Origin: UBA5072 sp963822145
GTDB taxonomy: Bacteria; Bacteroidota; Bacteroidia; Bacteroidales; UBA10428
Direction of reading: 5' to 3'
DNA length: 64,000 nucleotides
Assembly (NCBI GenBank): GCA_963822145.1
Contig: CAWGGG010000004.1
Coordinates: 1,054,001 to 1,118,000 of the forward strand
Made by a program: the position numbers and the translations under genes. Under the pieces are notes generated by a model. That model did no database searches and was not told where the DNA came from. It saw only the letters and a list, made by a program, of their open reading frames with translations. This document shows, in pieces, positions 33,067 through 42,754 of this stretch; within the stretch, counting starts at the first letter, position 1; the number at the start of each line of letters is the position of its first letter.

Positions 33067-35442
33067 ATGATCAGTCAGACATTTTATATATTCTTCAGAA
33101 GGTTGTCCAAGGATGGTTTGTTTGCGTTCATTAACCTGACTAACCTGATTGTAGGATTTGCCACCTTCATCCTGCTGAGCCAGTTTATCAGCGGGCAGTT
33201 CAACTTCGACAAGCACCATGCAAACTACGACAGGATTTTCCGGGTGCAATTGTTCCAGGATCAAAAGGAAAACAGGATCAGGCATTCCAGCAGTATTACG
33301 GCAGCACTCAGCCGGCATGAGCTTACAAAAATCCCCGAAATTGAAAAGATTGCCCTCATGCACGACGTGGGAGATAACAATAAAAATGGCGTGTTTTTAT
33401 CCATTGATAAGAAAAACCAGTTTCTGACACGATACGGATTTTACACTGATGCCTCAGTATTTGAAATATTTACTTTCAGCTTTCTGGAAGGAAGTTCACA
33501 AAACGCATTAACGCAGCCTTTCACTATAGTTCTATCCAAGACCCTGGCAGACAAATTGTTTCCCTCAGGTGAAGCTTTGGGAAAGCAGGTTTACGGAGAA
33601 AACAAGGCAGTGCTTACTGTTACCGGTGTGTATGAGGATTTTCCTGCCGTATCAAGCTGGAAACCAGTTTACCTGCTTCCCATGCAATCTTTCACTGCAC
33701 TTACCGGTTGGAAGAATTATGAGGACAATTACTGGGCTTATTCCTTCTATACCTATGTATTATTGAAACCCAATGCCGATCCGGCTGCAGTTGACGCAAA
33801 GATACATGATGCGCTCAAGGAATACCGCAAGGAGCATTATCCTTATCTGCGACCCATGTCGAAACTATATGTGAATCCCTATTTTCAAAAGGATTTGTAT
33901 ATTGCCCTTGGCCTGTTTGCATTTATCGCCTTGCTGATCCTCCTGCTTTCTTCGATTAATTTTATTAATTTGCAGACAGCCAATGCTATAACAAGGTTCA
34001 GGGAAATCGGCATAAAGAAAACCGTAGGATTTTCTAAAAGGCAACTCTGGTTTCAGTTCATTTTTGAATCCGTCTTTACGGCTGTTATTGCCTGCATTCT
34101 GGGCCTCACAGCAGCGCAGCTGGCTATGCCTTCATTTAACATGATGATCGGCGAAGAACTGCTTACCAATGTTTTTTCTGATAGAAAATTAATTTTAATA
34201 ATAGTAACCCTGACCTTACTCACCGGATTCTTATCAGGCATATATCCGGCTTATGCCATATCGGCCTTCAATCCGGTAAAGGCCCTGAAACAAAAATATA
34301 TTCAGGAAGAAAATAATGGCATAACCCTCAAGAAGGTCCTGGTTACCGGGCAATTCTCCATATCGTTGTTTCTGCTGATCGTGGGTGCAGTTATTTATAA
34401 GCAAACACAATATATGCTGAACAAGGATATGGGCTTTGAGTCGCATCACCTGATGTTTGCCAACATTGTAACTGACAACAAGGGATCATTTAATGCCTTG
34501 CGTCAGAACCTGCTGAGCCATCCCGAAATTGAGGATGCGTGTATGAGTGATTATATACCTTTTATTCTTCCCGGAGGAAATGAACTGATGTGGGAGGGTG
34601 GTTTGCCGGATGAAAAAGTATTTGTAAGGATCAGCAACATCAATTATGACTTTGTTCCCACATTTAATATGCAGATTGCCACCGGAAGGAACTTTTCACG
34701 GGAATTCCCGTCAGATGAAGAAAAATGTCTGATCAACGAAACCGCTGCCCAGGTATTTGGCTGGGAGGAGCCCGTTGGCAAGCATATCAGGGTAAGAGAT
34801 ACAGATGTGGAAGTTATAGGTGTGATCAGCGACTACATTGTGTTCTCAGTACATAATCCCACGGAGCCACATATGTACCGATTATTGCCCGACTCACTGA
34901 AATCTGACGCTGTATACTCCATCAGGTTCAAACCAGGTGATGACCAACAAGCGATGCGAATTACCAGGGAAGAATTCTCAGAATTTTTTCCCGAGGATGC
35001 TTTTGAATTCAGGAATATCCAAAATCTGATCAGGAATGAGAATGCCACCCTTGCCTGGAAGAAGCTGATGAAAGTATCCATATTCTTTGCCGTGTTTTCC
35101 ATTATAATATCCTCGATCGGCCTTTTCGGTCTGATATTGTTTTATACACGACGTAAAATGAAGGAGATCGGGATCCGGAAGGTGCTCGGTTTTTCCCATG
35201 TGAGTTTGTTCTACACCACGTCCTCGGGTTTCATCAAGTTGCTGCTGATCTCAGTTATCATTGCCTGGCCTGCTGCCTATGCGGTTTACCTGGTTTTGCC
35301 AGGTGCCAATAAATATCCGATCCACATATGGGAGTTTATCCTGGCAACCTTGATCGTTCTTATCGTGGCTTTGGCCACCATGAGTTTCCAGATTGGAAAA
35401 GCTATAAGAACAAAACCGGTGGAGGTACTCAAGGATGAATAG
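33067..35442 (+). CDS. FtsX/MacB-like ABC transporter permease
   Basis: The 791-residue protein follows the Bacteroidota double-FtsX layout: an N-terminal helix (about 18-40), a MacB-type periplasmic core domain (about 45-270), three helices (about 275-390), a further helix near 425, a second periplasmic domain (about 440-660) and three C-terminal helices containing RRKMKEIGIRKVLGFS. The same motif earlier reads RFREIGIKKTVGFSKRQL. These REIGIRK stretches are the coupling regions that contact the ATPase. It pairs with the upstream ATPase gene. Regulation by the divergent sigma-54 activator is inferred. Confidence 0.92.
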   Translation: MISQTFYIFFRRLSKDGLFAFINLTNLIVGFATFILLSQFISGQFNFDKHHANYDRIFRVQLFQDQKENRIRHSSSITAALSRHELTKIPEIEKIALMHDVGDNNKNGVFLSIDKKNQFLTRYGFYTDASVFEIFTFSFLEGSSQNALTQPFTIVLSKTLADKLFPSGEALGKQVYGENKAVLTVTGVYEDFPAVSSWKPVYLLPMQSFTALTGWKNYEDNYWAYSFYTYVLLKPNADPAAVDAKIHDALKEYRKEHYPYLRPMSKLYVNPYFQKDLYIALGLFAFIALLILLLSSINFINLQTANAITRFREIGIKKTVGFSKRQLWFQFIFESVFTAVIACILGLTAAQLAMPSFNMMIGEELLTNVFSDRKLILIIVTLTLLTGFLSGIYPAYAISAFNPVKALKQKYIQEENNGITLKKVLVTGQFSISLFLLIVGAVIYKQTQYMLNKDMGFESHHLMFANIVTDNKGSFNALRQNLLSHPEIEDACMSDYIPFILPGGNELMWEGGLPDEKVFVRISNINYDFVPTFNMQIATGRNFSREFPSDEEKCLINETAAQVFGWEEPVGKHIRVRDTDVEVIGVISDYIVFSVHNPTEPHMYRLLPDSLKSDAVYSIRFKPGDDQQAMRITREEFSEFFPEDAFEFRNIQNLIRNENATLAWKKLMKVSIFFAVFSIIISSIGLFGLILFYTRRKMKEIGIRKVLGFSHVSLFYTTSSGFIKLLLISVIIAWPAAYAVYLVLPGANKYPIHIWEFILATLIVLIVALATMSFQIGKAIRTKPVEVLKDE

Positions 35443-35483
35443 TATTGTGAAGCCCGAATGACAGGTTTGAAGACTTTGATGTG

Positions 35484-35512
35484 TTGGATTATTTCCGGAT
35501 TTATTAATATTG
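35484..35512 (+). promoter_or_regulatory. Possible promoter of the glycosyltransferase operon
   Basis: TTG at 35484-35486 is followed after 18 bases by TAATATTG (35505-35512), one mismatch from TAnnTTTG. The element lies 41 bases before the ATG at 35553. Confidence 0.3.
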
Positions 35513-35552
35513 CACCTAGAATGGGTAAATTCCTGCATCGTCATCCGGTCAT

Positions 35553-37169
35553 ATGAAAATTACATCGCTGTCTTTCCTAAAAATCAGAACAGCAGATCTT
35601 CTTTGGGTTGTCTTCCTGTTCGTTCCTGCCCTTTACCTCAATCTTGAAAAGCCTCCCCTGATCGGTGACGAAGCCATCAGGGCGCTGGTATCGCTTGAGA
35701 TGATGATATCCGGTGATTACCTGACCCCTACCCTGAATGGCGAACTGTATTTCAATAAACCTCCTTTGTTCAACTGGATTTTGGTTCTTTTCTTCAGGAT
35801 TTTTCACAGCAATTCCGAGTTAATCTGCAGGCTTCCCACCACTTTATTCCTGCTCGCTTATTGTTATACGATATTCTGGTGGGTGAGGAAGCAACTCGGA
35901 TCAAGGTACGGGATAATTGCCGCCCTGATGTTTCTGACCTGCGCGAGGATTCTTTTTTACGATTCTTTCCTCGGGTTGATTGACGTTCTGTTTTCGTGGC
36001 TGGTTTTCCTCAATTTCATGCTTATCTGGCATTTCTTTCAGAAACGGCGTTTTCCTGTTTTGTTTTTAAGCACCTACGCGATCCTAGCTGTGACTTTTCT
36101 TTTAAAAGGCCTCCCATCACTTGCATTTCAGGGTATAACCCTTTTAACCTTGTTTATTTACACAGGCCATTTCAGAAAATTGTTTTCCTGGGCGCATATT
36201 GCCGGAATTGTAGTTTTTGTCTTGCTGATTTCAGCCTACTATTACCCGTATTATCTGCACCACCCCGATGATACAACCGGATTGTTGCTCAGACTGGTTA
36301 GCGAATCCACACAGAAATCAGCATTAGGTGTAAGAATCGGCGAAACATTCAAACATATGGTCAGTTTTCCGTTTGAAATGGTCTATCATTTTGCACCCTG
36401 GACAATCCTGCTGATAATGGCTTTCAACCGGTCAATCCTAAAAAGGGCCTTCTCGAACAGCTTTATCAAATATTGCATCCTGGTTTTTGCAGCCAATATT
36501 ATCATCTATTGGCTGTCCCCCATAACCTACCCCCGTTATCTGCATATGCTTGTACCGTTGTTGTTTATCGCGCTGCTTTACCTGATCAGATTTCATGCTT
36601 TGTCAAATACCGTAAGTTACCGCATTGTAATGTACATCATTTTTGTTTTGACAATTATGCTTATTGTGGTATATACGATCATGCCAATCCTGTTCCACAA
36701 GCTACTGCCGGTCAGCCATATTTTCTTAAAATCAGTTCTTTTACTCATACCCGGTATATTCCTATTCTACAAAATGTATCTTGCAAGGAAAAGGATGAAT
36801 ACTCTTTTCGGCCTTGGCCTTGTTTTGCTGATCAGCCGGATCAGTTTTAATCTTTTTCTGGTACCCTATCGTCAAACTCTTGCCTGGCCTGAAAAGTGCC
36901 GTGAGGATGCCATTCGGCTGGGCCAGGGCACAAAGGGCGAGGAACTATTCCTGCTTACCGATACCATTACCATACCCAATGCCTATTATATCACCAGGGA
37001 AAGGAACGAGATCCTGAGGTTTGTAAACGTTCCTACCCGTCAATCCTATTACATTGTTGATGATACTGCCTGGTTTGACGGACATTTCACCAGAGAATTC
37101 ACCATGCGGTCAACCATCAGCAGAAAGCACCGTTTTTATGCCGGCAGGTTCAACCCTGCACCAAAATAA
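35553..37169 (+). CDS. GT39/ArnT-like membrane glycosyltransferase
   Basis: The 538-residue polytopic protein has the first-loop acidic motif IGDEAIRA (DE) followed by LNGELYFNKPPLFNWI. This is typical of the ArnT / protein-O-mannosyltransferase superfamily (GT39/GT83), which transfers sugars from polyprenyl phosphates in the periplasm. About ten to twelve hydrophobic helices follow, then a soluble C-terminal segment (about 440-538). It precedes by 20 bases a polyprenyl-phosphate sugar synthase gene that could supply its donor. The acceptor may be lipid A, another glycan or protein; the sequence does not say which. Confidence 0.85.
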   Translation: MKITSLSFLKIRTADLLWVVFLFVPALYLNLEKPPLIGDEAIRALVSLEMMISGDYLTPTLNGELYFNKPPLFNWILVLFFRIFHSNSELICRLPTTLFLLAYCYTIFWWVRKQLGSRYGIIAALMFLTCARILFYDSFLGLIDVLFSWLVFLNFMLIWHFFQKRRFPVLFLSTYAILAVTFLLKGLPSLAFQGITLLTLFIYTGHFRKLFSWAHIAGIVVFVLLISAYYYPYYLHHPDDTTGLLLRLVSESTQKSALGVRIGETFKHMVSFPFEMVYHFAPWTILLIMAFNRSILKRAFSNSFIKYCILVFAANIIIYWLSPITYPRYLHMLVPLLFIALLYLIRFHALSNTVSYRIVMYIIFVLTIMLIVVYTIMPILFHKLLPVSHIFLKSVLLLIPGIFLFYKMYLARKRMNTLFGLGLVLLISRISFNLFLVPYRQTLAWPEKCREDAIRLGQGTKGEELFLLTDTITIPNAYYITRERNEILRFVNVPTRQSYYIVDDTAWFDGHFTREFTMRSTISRKHRFYAGRFNPAPK

Positions 37170-37189
37170 ACCATTTTTAAAACCAGAAT

Positions 37190-38149
37190 ATGAGAAAGCT
37201 GTCACTGGTAATTTGCCTGTATAACGAAGAGAAAAACATTGCCCCACTTGTTGAAAGTATTGACCATGCCCTGGGTGGAATCGATTTTGAGGTCATCATG
37301 GTGAATGACGGATCATCAGATCATACCAAAAATGAGGTGATCAATCACGCCAGACCGTGGTTAAAGCTCATCAATTTCAGCAAGAACTACGGGCAGAGTG
37401 CTGCCCTGGCAGCCGGGATCGACCAGGCAAAGGGTGAATTTATAGTAACCATGGATGGGGATCTCCAGAATGATCCGACAGATATTCCCTTGATGTTATC
37501 CAAAATTGAATCGGAGGATTGGGATATCATTGCCGGTTTCAGGGAAAACCGTAAGGATAGTTTCATAATACGCAAACTGCCCAGTATGCTGGCCAACTCC
37601 CTGATCCGAAGAACAACCCAGGTAAAGATCAGAGATTACGGCTGTACCCTGAAAATATTCAGGAGCAGCGTTGCCAAGGATCTTTCGCTGTATGGGGAAC
37701 TTCACCGGTTTATACCTGTATTGGCCTCGCTTGAAGGGGCTACGCGCATTGGACAGGTTAGTGTCAGACACCACGAAAGGCGCTTTGGCAAATCAAAATA
37801 TGGCATTGGAAGGACCCTGAGAGTTTTCAGTGACCTGTTGCTCATGTTGTTCTTTAAGAAGTATATGGTGCGTCCCATGCATTTATTCGGTTCAGCAGGC
37901 GTGTTGATTACCCTGATCGGTATTATCATAAATCTATACCTGCTGGTGTTGAAGATCCTGGGACAGGATATCTGGGGAAAACCTTTGCTTATGCTGGGCG
38001 TCATGTTATTTCTTACCGGCATTCAATTAATAACCATTGGCCTGATCACTGAAGTGCTGATGCGTACTTATTTCGAGTCGCAGGGAAAGAAACCTTATAA
38101 CATTAAATCCATCATTGACTTTGAAAACAACAGCAGGCAAATGGTTTAA
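37190..38149 (+). CDS. GT2 polyprenyl-phosphate glycosyltransferase (DPM1/ArnC-like)
   Basis: The 319-residue protein has an N-terminal GT-A domain: LVICLYNEEKNI, IMVNDGSSDHT, TMDGDLQNDP (the DxD-type metal site at about 86-88) and RRFGKSKYG in the acceptor loop. Two C-terminal membrane helices (about 228-252 and 262-290) follow. This is the architecture of enzymes that place a sugar on undecaprenyl phosphate at the inner membrane. The GT39-like gene upstream could use the product. Its last 35 bases overlap the start of the next gene. Confidence 0.9.
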   Translation: MRKLSLVICLYNEEKNIAPLVESIDHALGGIDFEVIMVNDGSSDHTKNEVINHARPWLKLINFSKNYGQSAALAAGIDQAKGEFIVTMDGDLQNDPTDIPLMLSKIESEDWDIIAGFRENRKDSFIIRKLPSMLANSLIRRTTQVKIRDYGCTLKIFRSSVAKDLSLYGELHRFIPVLASLEGATRIGQVSVRHHERRFGKSKYGIGRTLRVFSDLLLMLFFKKYMVRPMHLFGSAGVLITLIGIIINLYLLVLKILGQDIWGKPLLMLGVMLFLTGIQLITIGLITEVLMRTYFESQGKKPYNIKSIIDFENNSRQMV

Positions 38150-39002
38150 AACCTTCCTTAAGCTCCTTGTCAGCAGTCTGGCACTGGTTTATGTGTTCAA
38201 TAAAATTGAACTTCCAGCGTTAGCCGAATTGCTGAGACATTCCAGACTTCACCTGCTTATAATTGCAGCGTTCTTTTTCATTCTTTCAAAGCTGATATCC
38301 GCCTACCGCCTGAACTTTTTTTTCAGGTCAGCAGCCATCACCCTACCAGAGGTGACCAATCTGAAACTTTATTGGCTGGGCATGTTCTACAACCTCTTTC
38401 TTCCCGGGGGAATTGGCGGGGATGGTTACAAGGTGTACTACCTTCATAAAAGACTAAATGCCCCGATCAAGAAGAGCGTGCTGGCGACACTATTTGACCG
38501 TTTGTCGGGATTACTTGCATTGCTGTTATTGTGCTTGTTTTTTGCTTTGTTCATTGCCAAAAAGATTATTCCGGATGTTTACCTGATCATGTTTGCTGCT
38601 GCCGGCACAATTCTGTTTTACTTTGTTGTTTACCGGTGGTTTAATTCTTTCTATGCTATTCTGCATTTGACCAACCTGTTGGCCCTGGGGACACAACTGG
38701 CGCAGGTGATTTCCGCATTCCTTATACTCAATGCATTGGGTAATGAATCCCAGACTGTTGACTACCTTTTTATTTTTCTGATCTCATCGGTAATTGCCGT
38801 TATTCCCTTTACCATCGGCGGAATCGGCGCACGTGAAGTTGCCTTTTTATATGCATCTGAATTGCTGAATCTGAATGTATCGACATCCATAGCCCTGAGT
38901 CTGCTGTTTTTTTTCATAACGGCACTGGTTTCCCTGGCAGGGATATTCTATGTTTTTCGCCCAGGTTCGATAAACCTGGACAATAACCAGGCATTGGAAT
39001 AA
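38115..39002 (+). CDS. LPG-synthase/flippase-like integral membrane protein (UPF0104)
   Basis: The 295-residue membrane protein carries LFLPGGIGGDGYKVYYLHKRL and TIGGIGAREVAFLYASELL, the two signatures of the lysylphosphatidylglycerol synthase membrane-domain family (AglD/UPF0104). About seven helices are visible. No ATG is available near the N-terminus; the start is the TTG at 38115 or the TTG at 38121, both inside the end of the GT2 gene. In this context a role in moving or modifying polyprenyl-linked sugars or lipids is plausible, but the family has several roles. It is the third gene of the glycosylation operon. Confidence 0.8.
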   Translation: MTLKTTAGKWFKTFLKLLVSSLALVYVFNKIELPALAELLRHSRLHLLIIAAFFFILSKLISAYRLNFFFRSAAITLPEVTNLKLYWLGMFYNLFLPGGIGGDGYKVYYLHKRLNAPIKKSVLATLFDRLSGLLALLLLCLFFALFIAKKIIPDVYLIMFAAAGTILFYFVVYRWFNSFYAILHLTNLLALGTQLAQVISAFLILNALGNESQTVDYLFIFLISSVIAVIPFTIGGIGAREVAFLYASELLNLNVSTSIALSLLFFFITALVSLAGIFYVFRPGSINLDNNQALE

Positions 39003-39106
39003 CCGGGTTTATTCATTGTATCGCTTTATTATATTAACTCTTGGTGCATTCATAAATATCTATTACCTTGAACTCCGATTTGAACTGAACTTAAATTACT
39101 CGAACT

Positions 39107-40420
39107 ATGGAAAAGCCAAACAAAAACAACGCATCGAATGCAGTTGGATCCAAAAAAGACTACTGGACATCAATAACCATCATTGGTATTTTGTTTTTTA
39201 TTTTTGGTTTTGTAACCTGGCTGAACGGTATTCTTATTCCCTATCTGAAAATCGCCTGTGAGCTTACGAACACCCAATCGCTTCTGGTTGCCTTTGCTTT
39301 CTACATTTCATACTTCGTAATGGCTCCACCCTCTTCATGGGTGCTCAATAAAACGGGGTTCAAGGATGGTATGATGGTAGGATTGCTGGTAATGGCTGTG
39401 GGTGCGCTGATCTTCATCCCGGCAGCCATATCCAGGACTTACTCCATTTTTCTGGGCGGCTTATTTGTTATGGGAACAGGACTGGCGATTCTCCAAACTG
39501 CTTCAAATCCTTACATCACCATCATCGGGCCGCGTGAATCAGCCGCAACCCGCATCAGCATCATGGGTATCTGTAATAAGTTAGCTGGTGCCCTGGCTCC
39601 CATTATCCTGGCTTATTTTATTCTGAGTGACGGCGACGCATTTGTGGCCGGGCTGAAAACCATGACTGAAGCTGAAAAAATAGTCGCTTTGGACGGTTTG
39701 GCCGCCCGGGTTATTGCACCCTATGTGGTTATTGCCATTACCCTGGCCATCCTGGGCATTATGATCAGATTTTCGCCCTTGCCTGAAATCGAGATGGAGC
39801 CGGAAGAAGAGGCAGACAAAGAAAGCATCACATCAAGAACCAGCATATTTCAGTTTCCCCATTTATGGCTTGGAGCCCTGGCTTTGTTCCTCTATGTTGG
39901 GGTTGAGGTCATTGCCGGAGATACCATAATCCGGTATGGAATATCACTGGGAATACCCATTGCACAGGCAAAGGTCTTTACAACCTATACACTTATCGCT
40001 ATGGTGGTGGGTTATGTTATTATCGGACTCATACTGGTTCCCAAAGTAATATCCCAGAGAACTGCCCTGAAGATCTCAGCCATTCTGGGTATTGTATTTA
40101 CTTTGCTGGCGGTATCTACTCAAGGCAAGACCTCAGTTCTTTTTGTTGCCATGCTGGGCTTGGCCAATGCTATGGTGTGGCCGGCCATGTGGCCCCTGGC
40201 CATTCACGATTTGGGCAGGTTCATCAAAACCGGCTCCTCCATTCTTGTAATGATGATTGCAGGAGGTGCTATATTGCCGCTTGCCTGGGGCCGACTGAGT
40301 GATATTTTTACAGATCATCCCCAGTATGCCTATTGGGTTTGTTTACCTTGTTATCTATATATCCTTTTTTATTCGATTTGGGGATTTAAAGTTGGATTGA
40401 AGGGCAATCACCTGGATTAG
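39107..40420 (+). CDS. FucP-family MFS sugar permease
   Basis: The 437-residue protein has 12 expected helices and matches the fucose/glucose/galactose H+ symporter family: FFIFGFVTWLNGILIPYLK in helix 1, the GTGLAILQTASNPYITIIGP signature and AWGRLSD near the end. It should import a hexose or deoxyhexose across the inner membrane. The N-terminus (about 20 polar residues) precedes the first helix. It is the only plus-strand gene between the glycosylation operon and the convergent cellodextrin operon, and it ends at a bidirectional terminator. The exact sugar cannot be read from the sequence. Confidence 0.88.
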   Translation: MEKPNKNNASNAVGSKKDYWTSITIIGILFFIFGFVTWLNGILIPYLKIACELTNTQSLLVAFAFYISYFVMAPPSSWVLNKTGFKDGMMVGLLVMAVGALIFIPAAISRTYSIFLGGLFVMGTGLAILQTASNPYITIIGPRESAATRISIMGICNKLAGALAPIILAYFILSDGDAFVAGLKTMTEAEKIVALDGLAARVIAPYVVIAITLAILGIMIRFSPLPEIEMEPEEEADKESITSRTSIFQFPHLWLGALALFLYVGVEVIAGDTIIRYGISLGIPIAQAKVFTTYTLIAMVVGYVIIGLILVPKVISQRTALKISAILGIVFTLLAVSTQGKTSVLFVAMLGLANAMVWPAMWPLAIHDLGRFIKTGSSILVMMIAGGAILPLAWGRLSDIFTDHPQYAYWVCLPCYLYILFYSIWGFKVGLKGNHLD

Positions 40421-40471
40421 GTTTGACTGGTAAAGCAACCCTGAACTCATTCTGTATAGTTTCTTAACAAC

Positions 40472-40506
40472 CCCGGTTTCGTTAGAGGAACCGGGATTTT
40501 ATTTTT
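40472..40506. terminator. Bidirectional terminator between convergent genes
   Basis: CCCGGTT (40472-40478) and AACCGGG (40489-40495) form a 7-base GC-rich stem with a 10-base loop. The plus-strand tail is ATTTTATTTTT. It separates the sugar permease gene (stop 40420) from the end of the minus-strand operon (40499). Confidence 0.7.
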
Positions 40507-40948
40507 CCAGATTCACCCTTACGATCCATACATCCTTTACCTTCGAAGAGGCCCAGAGGGATTTCACGGTTGGATCAAGTGGCGCCAGAGCGGTCTTGCC
40601 GTCTTTTGTATGGATATTCACACTGAAATCCGGTTTGCCATCAAAGTTGTAATCAATGGTCTGGTCAATCCATTCAGGCAATTGTCCCTTTGTCGAAAAA
40701 GTCACCTGAACCATTTGTTTACTGTCGTTAAAGAGTGCCGCTTTTACCGGCTGATTCACTGCAATGAAGAGGCTGTCCTCCTCATATTTACGGTTAAGTT
40801 CCCCGCCGCTGTAAACCGGATGTACCTTCATAAACGGCAGTTTAGCAAGCTGTCTGGCGAAAGCCCCATTCTGGATGAAGGTGATGGGTACCAGCAGGAG
40901 GCATATAAATGCCCAAAGATAGGCTGGGATGGATAATAATCTTTTCAT
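40499..40948 (-). CDS. Small membrane-anchored protein of unknown function
   Basis: I do not recognise this 149-residue protein. It has one N-terminal hydrophobic segment (about 8-28), which could be an uncleaved signal anchor, and then a polar domain with no Cys or obvious metal motif. The stretch TIDYNFDGKPDFSVNIHTKDGK (about 88-109) resembles a calcium-binding dockerin/EF-like loop (DYNFDGKPDF), so calcium binding is possible. It lies 11 bases after the polyferredoxin gene and is the last gene of the operon. It may be an extracytoplasmic partner of the redox proteins encoded upstream. Confidence 0.55.
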   Translation of the reverse strand: MKRLLSIPAYLWAFICLLLVPITFIQNGAFARQLAKLPFMKVHPVYSGGELNRKYEEDSLFIAVNQPVKAALFNDSKQMVQVTFSTKGQLPEWIDQTIDYNFDGKPDFSVNIHTKDGKTALAPLDPTVKSLWASSKVKDVWIVRVNLEK

Positions 40949-40959
40949 GGCTTTGTCAA

Positions 40960-42126
40960 TTAATTCATCAGGCTTCCGGTTTTAATCAGGCTGATCAGCA
41001 AGATAATGCCGCTTTGCATAGGCCCACCTATAAATGCCACCAGCAGCATAAAAGCAGGGTATAAAAACAGGTTTCGAGCCCAGCTGTAATTCTTTTCAAC
41101 CGGTGTGCCCTTGATATGATAATGGATAGCGCGCTTGGAGCAGGAATCAATACAACTGCCGCATTTCATGCAGGTGATGGAAGGCCTGCCTGCGGTCAGG
41201 TCTTCCTTATTGAGTGAAAGCGTCGGGCAGGCTTTTATGCACTTCTCACAATTGCTGCAGGTTTCCTTATTGATGCGGACATCGAAGACGTTTATCTTAT
41301 TGGTAAGGGATAATAAAGCACCCATGGGACAGAGCGTGGTGCACTGGATTCTTTTCTTGGTAAGTACCGGCAGAATAATGACCAGGGCCAGGAACAAGGA
41401 GATAAAAACAATCGTTTTCATAAGCACTGTGAAAGAGGTCACTTTCTCAAACTCAGTAACAGTCTTGAACGGGCAAAGCCAGTCGCAATAGGCAGGATTC
41501 AATGTCATGGCTGATATGAGGGCCACGATCAGCAGCACAGCGAAAGCGAACCAACGGAAAACAGGATTGATCTTCTTGATTTTAGGCTTGCGCAATATCC
41601 GGGAGGTGCCATCATCCCAGCCACCATAAAAGCAGCCCCAACTGCAAAATCCACGACCCAGGGCGAGGCTTACGCCGATTACAATCACAAGCATGGAGGC
41701 AATGGAAGCGAAGCCCTCAATAATACTGCCCGGGAAAATTATGGAATTGGTAAGGGCTATAGGAATGAGGATCATTGTGGTCACGATATGGCAGAATGGA
41801 ATCTCACAGGCAAGGAGGTTCTCCTGCGAGAACGTCATCGACCCGCGGGCTTTGATCAGGTTTACAATAAAAGTAAGTGCAAAAAACAATGCCAGCGTAA
41901 TGAACCCCCATGCCCTGTACCGGTCAGTTTTCCCGGTGTATAAGATCAGAAAGAACAGTACGGTCAGAAAAGCAAAGGTTACCAGAAAGGCAACTGATTT
42001 CTCAGGAGTGGAAAGATCAGGAGGTCCTCCTGCAATAAACAGCAGAATAAGAAGGATCATGGGTAAAGTTAGCAGTATGGACTTTCCGATGCTGCCTTCA
42101 GTTGCATAAACAGCAGGTCTTTTCAT
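40960..42126 (-). CDS. Membrane polyferredoxin (NapH/NosR-like 4Fe-4S protein)
   Basis: The 388-residue membrane protein has about six helices and a cytoplasmic ferredoxin domain with two motifs, CSNCEKCIKACP and CMKCGSCIDSC, for two [4Fe-4S] clusters. Membrane-proximal cysteine pairs in CSWGC, CDWLCP and CTTLCP are typical of NapH/NosR/RdxA-type proteins that move electrons across the inner membrane. A further pair occurs in ACEIPFCH. The gene follows a CcdA-like gene after one base and precedes a small membrane protein gene, so the three may form one electron-transfer unit. The electron donor and acceptor are unknown. Confidence 0.88.
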   Translation of the reverse strand: MKRPAVYATEGSIGKSILLTLPMILLILLFIAGGPPDLSTPEKSVAFLVTFAFLTVLFFLILYTGKTDRYRAWGFITLALFFALTFIVNLIKARGSMTFSQENLLACEIPFCHIVTTMILIPIALTNSIIFPGSIIEGFASIASMLVIVIGVSLALGRGFCSWGCFYGGWDDGTSRILRKPKIKKINPVFRWFAFAVLLIVALISAMTLNPAYCDWLCPFKTVTEFEKVTSFTVLMKTIVFISLFLALVIILPVLTKKRIQCTTLCPMGALLSLTNKINVFDVRINKETCSNCEKCIKACPTLSLNKEDLTAGRPSITCMKCGSCIDSCSKRAIHYHIKGTPVEKNYSWARNLFLYPAFMLLVAFIGGPMQSGIILLISLIKTGSLMN

Positions 42127-42127
42127 A

Positions 42128-42754
42128 TTATACCAATAAAATTATTCCTTTATAAAGATAAAAAATACCGGCAATTATGGCGGCAAACTTGCCTATAATT
42201 CTCAATACCTGCTGCCTACGGAAAAAACCTATAAAAGGAAGCGGCAGAAAATAAACCGCAGTGCCGATAAAGAACATGATGAAAAACAGGATACTGTCAG
42301 CGACCTTGCCTGCATCTAAGGCACCGGTTATGGCCAATAAAAACGGAGGACATAGGTTGAGACCGGTGGCAAAGCCTCCCGACAAGGGAACTAAAAAATC
42401 CCAGCGACGGCCCTTACTTTTTTTAAATTGCAGCCTGCTTCGCCCAAGACAAACTTCTCTAAAGCGGTGAAAACCATATATAATCAACAAAACCGACAAG
42501 AGGATGTATACCATGCCCATAAAGACAGTTCTGATAGTGGAAGGTTGCAGCAGGGTACTTCCTATAATGCCGGCCAGGAGACCGATGAGCACATAGGCTA
42601 CCAGGCGCCCGGCAAGAAAAAGGGCCACAGATCTAAGGTTCCGGTTAATGGTATTGCCTTCACCCATCATGAAAGGGATCAGTACCGGGCCGCAGTATGC
42701 CAGACAAACGACACCGGTACTTAATCCCAGGAGAAAACCGGAGGAATAATTCAT
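42128..42754 (-). CDS. CcdA/DsbD-like membrane thiol-redox protein (TauE/UreH-like family)
   Basis: The 208-residue protein has six hydrophobic helices in two halves. Each half begins with a cysteine in a proline-rich setting: CGPVLIPF (C21) and LCPPFLLAI (C135). This is the pattern of CcdA and the DsbD core, where the two Cys pass reducing equivalents through the membrane. Annotation pipelines often label such proteins sulfite exporter TauE/SafE or urease-accessory-like. The ATG overlaps the stop of the GH9 gene (TAATG), and the polyferredoxin gene follows after one base, so the redox genes are transcribed with the cellodextrin genes. A thioredoxin-like partner is not encoded here. Confidence 0.8.
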   Translation of the reverse strand: MNYSSGFLLGLSTGVVCLAYCGPVLIPFMMGEGNTINRNLRSVALFLAGRLVAYVLIGLLAGIIGSTLLQPSTIRTVFMGMVYILLSVLLIIYGFHRFREVCLGRSRLQFKKSKGRRWDFLVPLSGGFATGLNLCPPFLLAITGALDAGKVADSILFFIMFFIGTAVYFLPLPFIGFFRRQQVLRIIGKFAAIIAGIFYLYKGIILLV

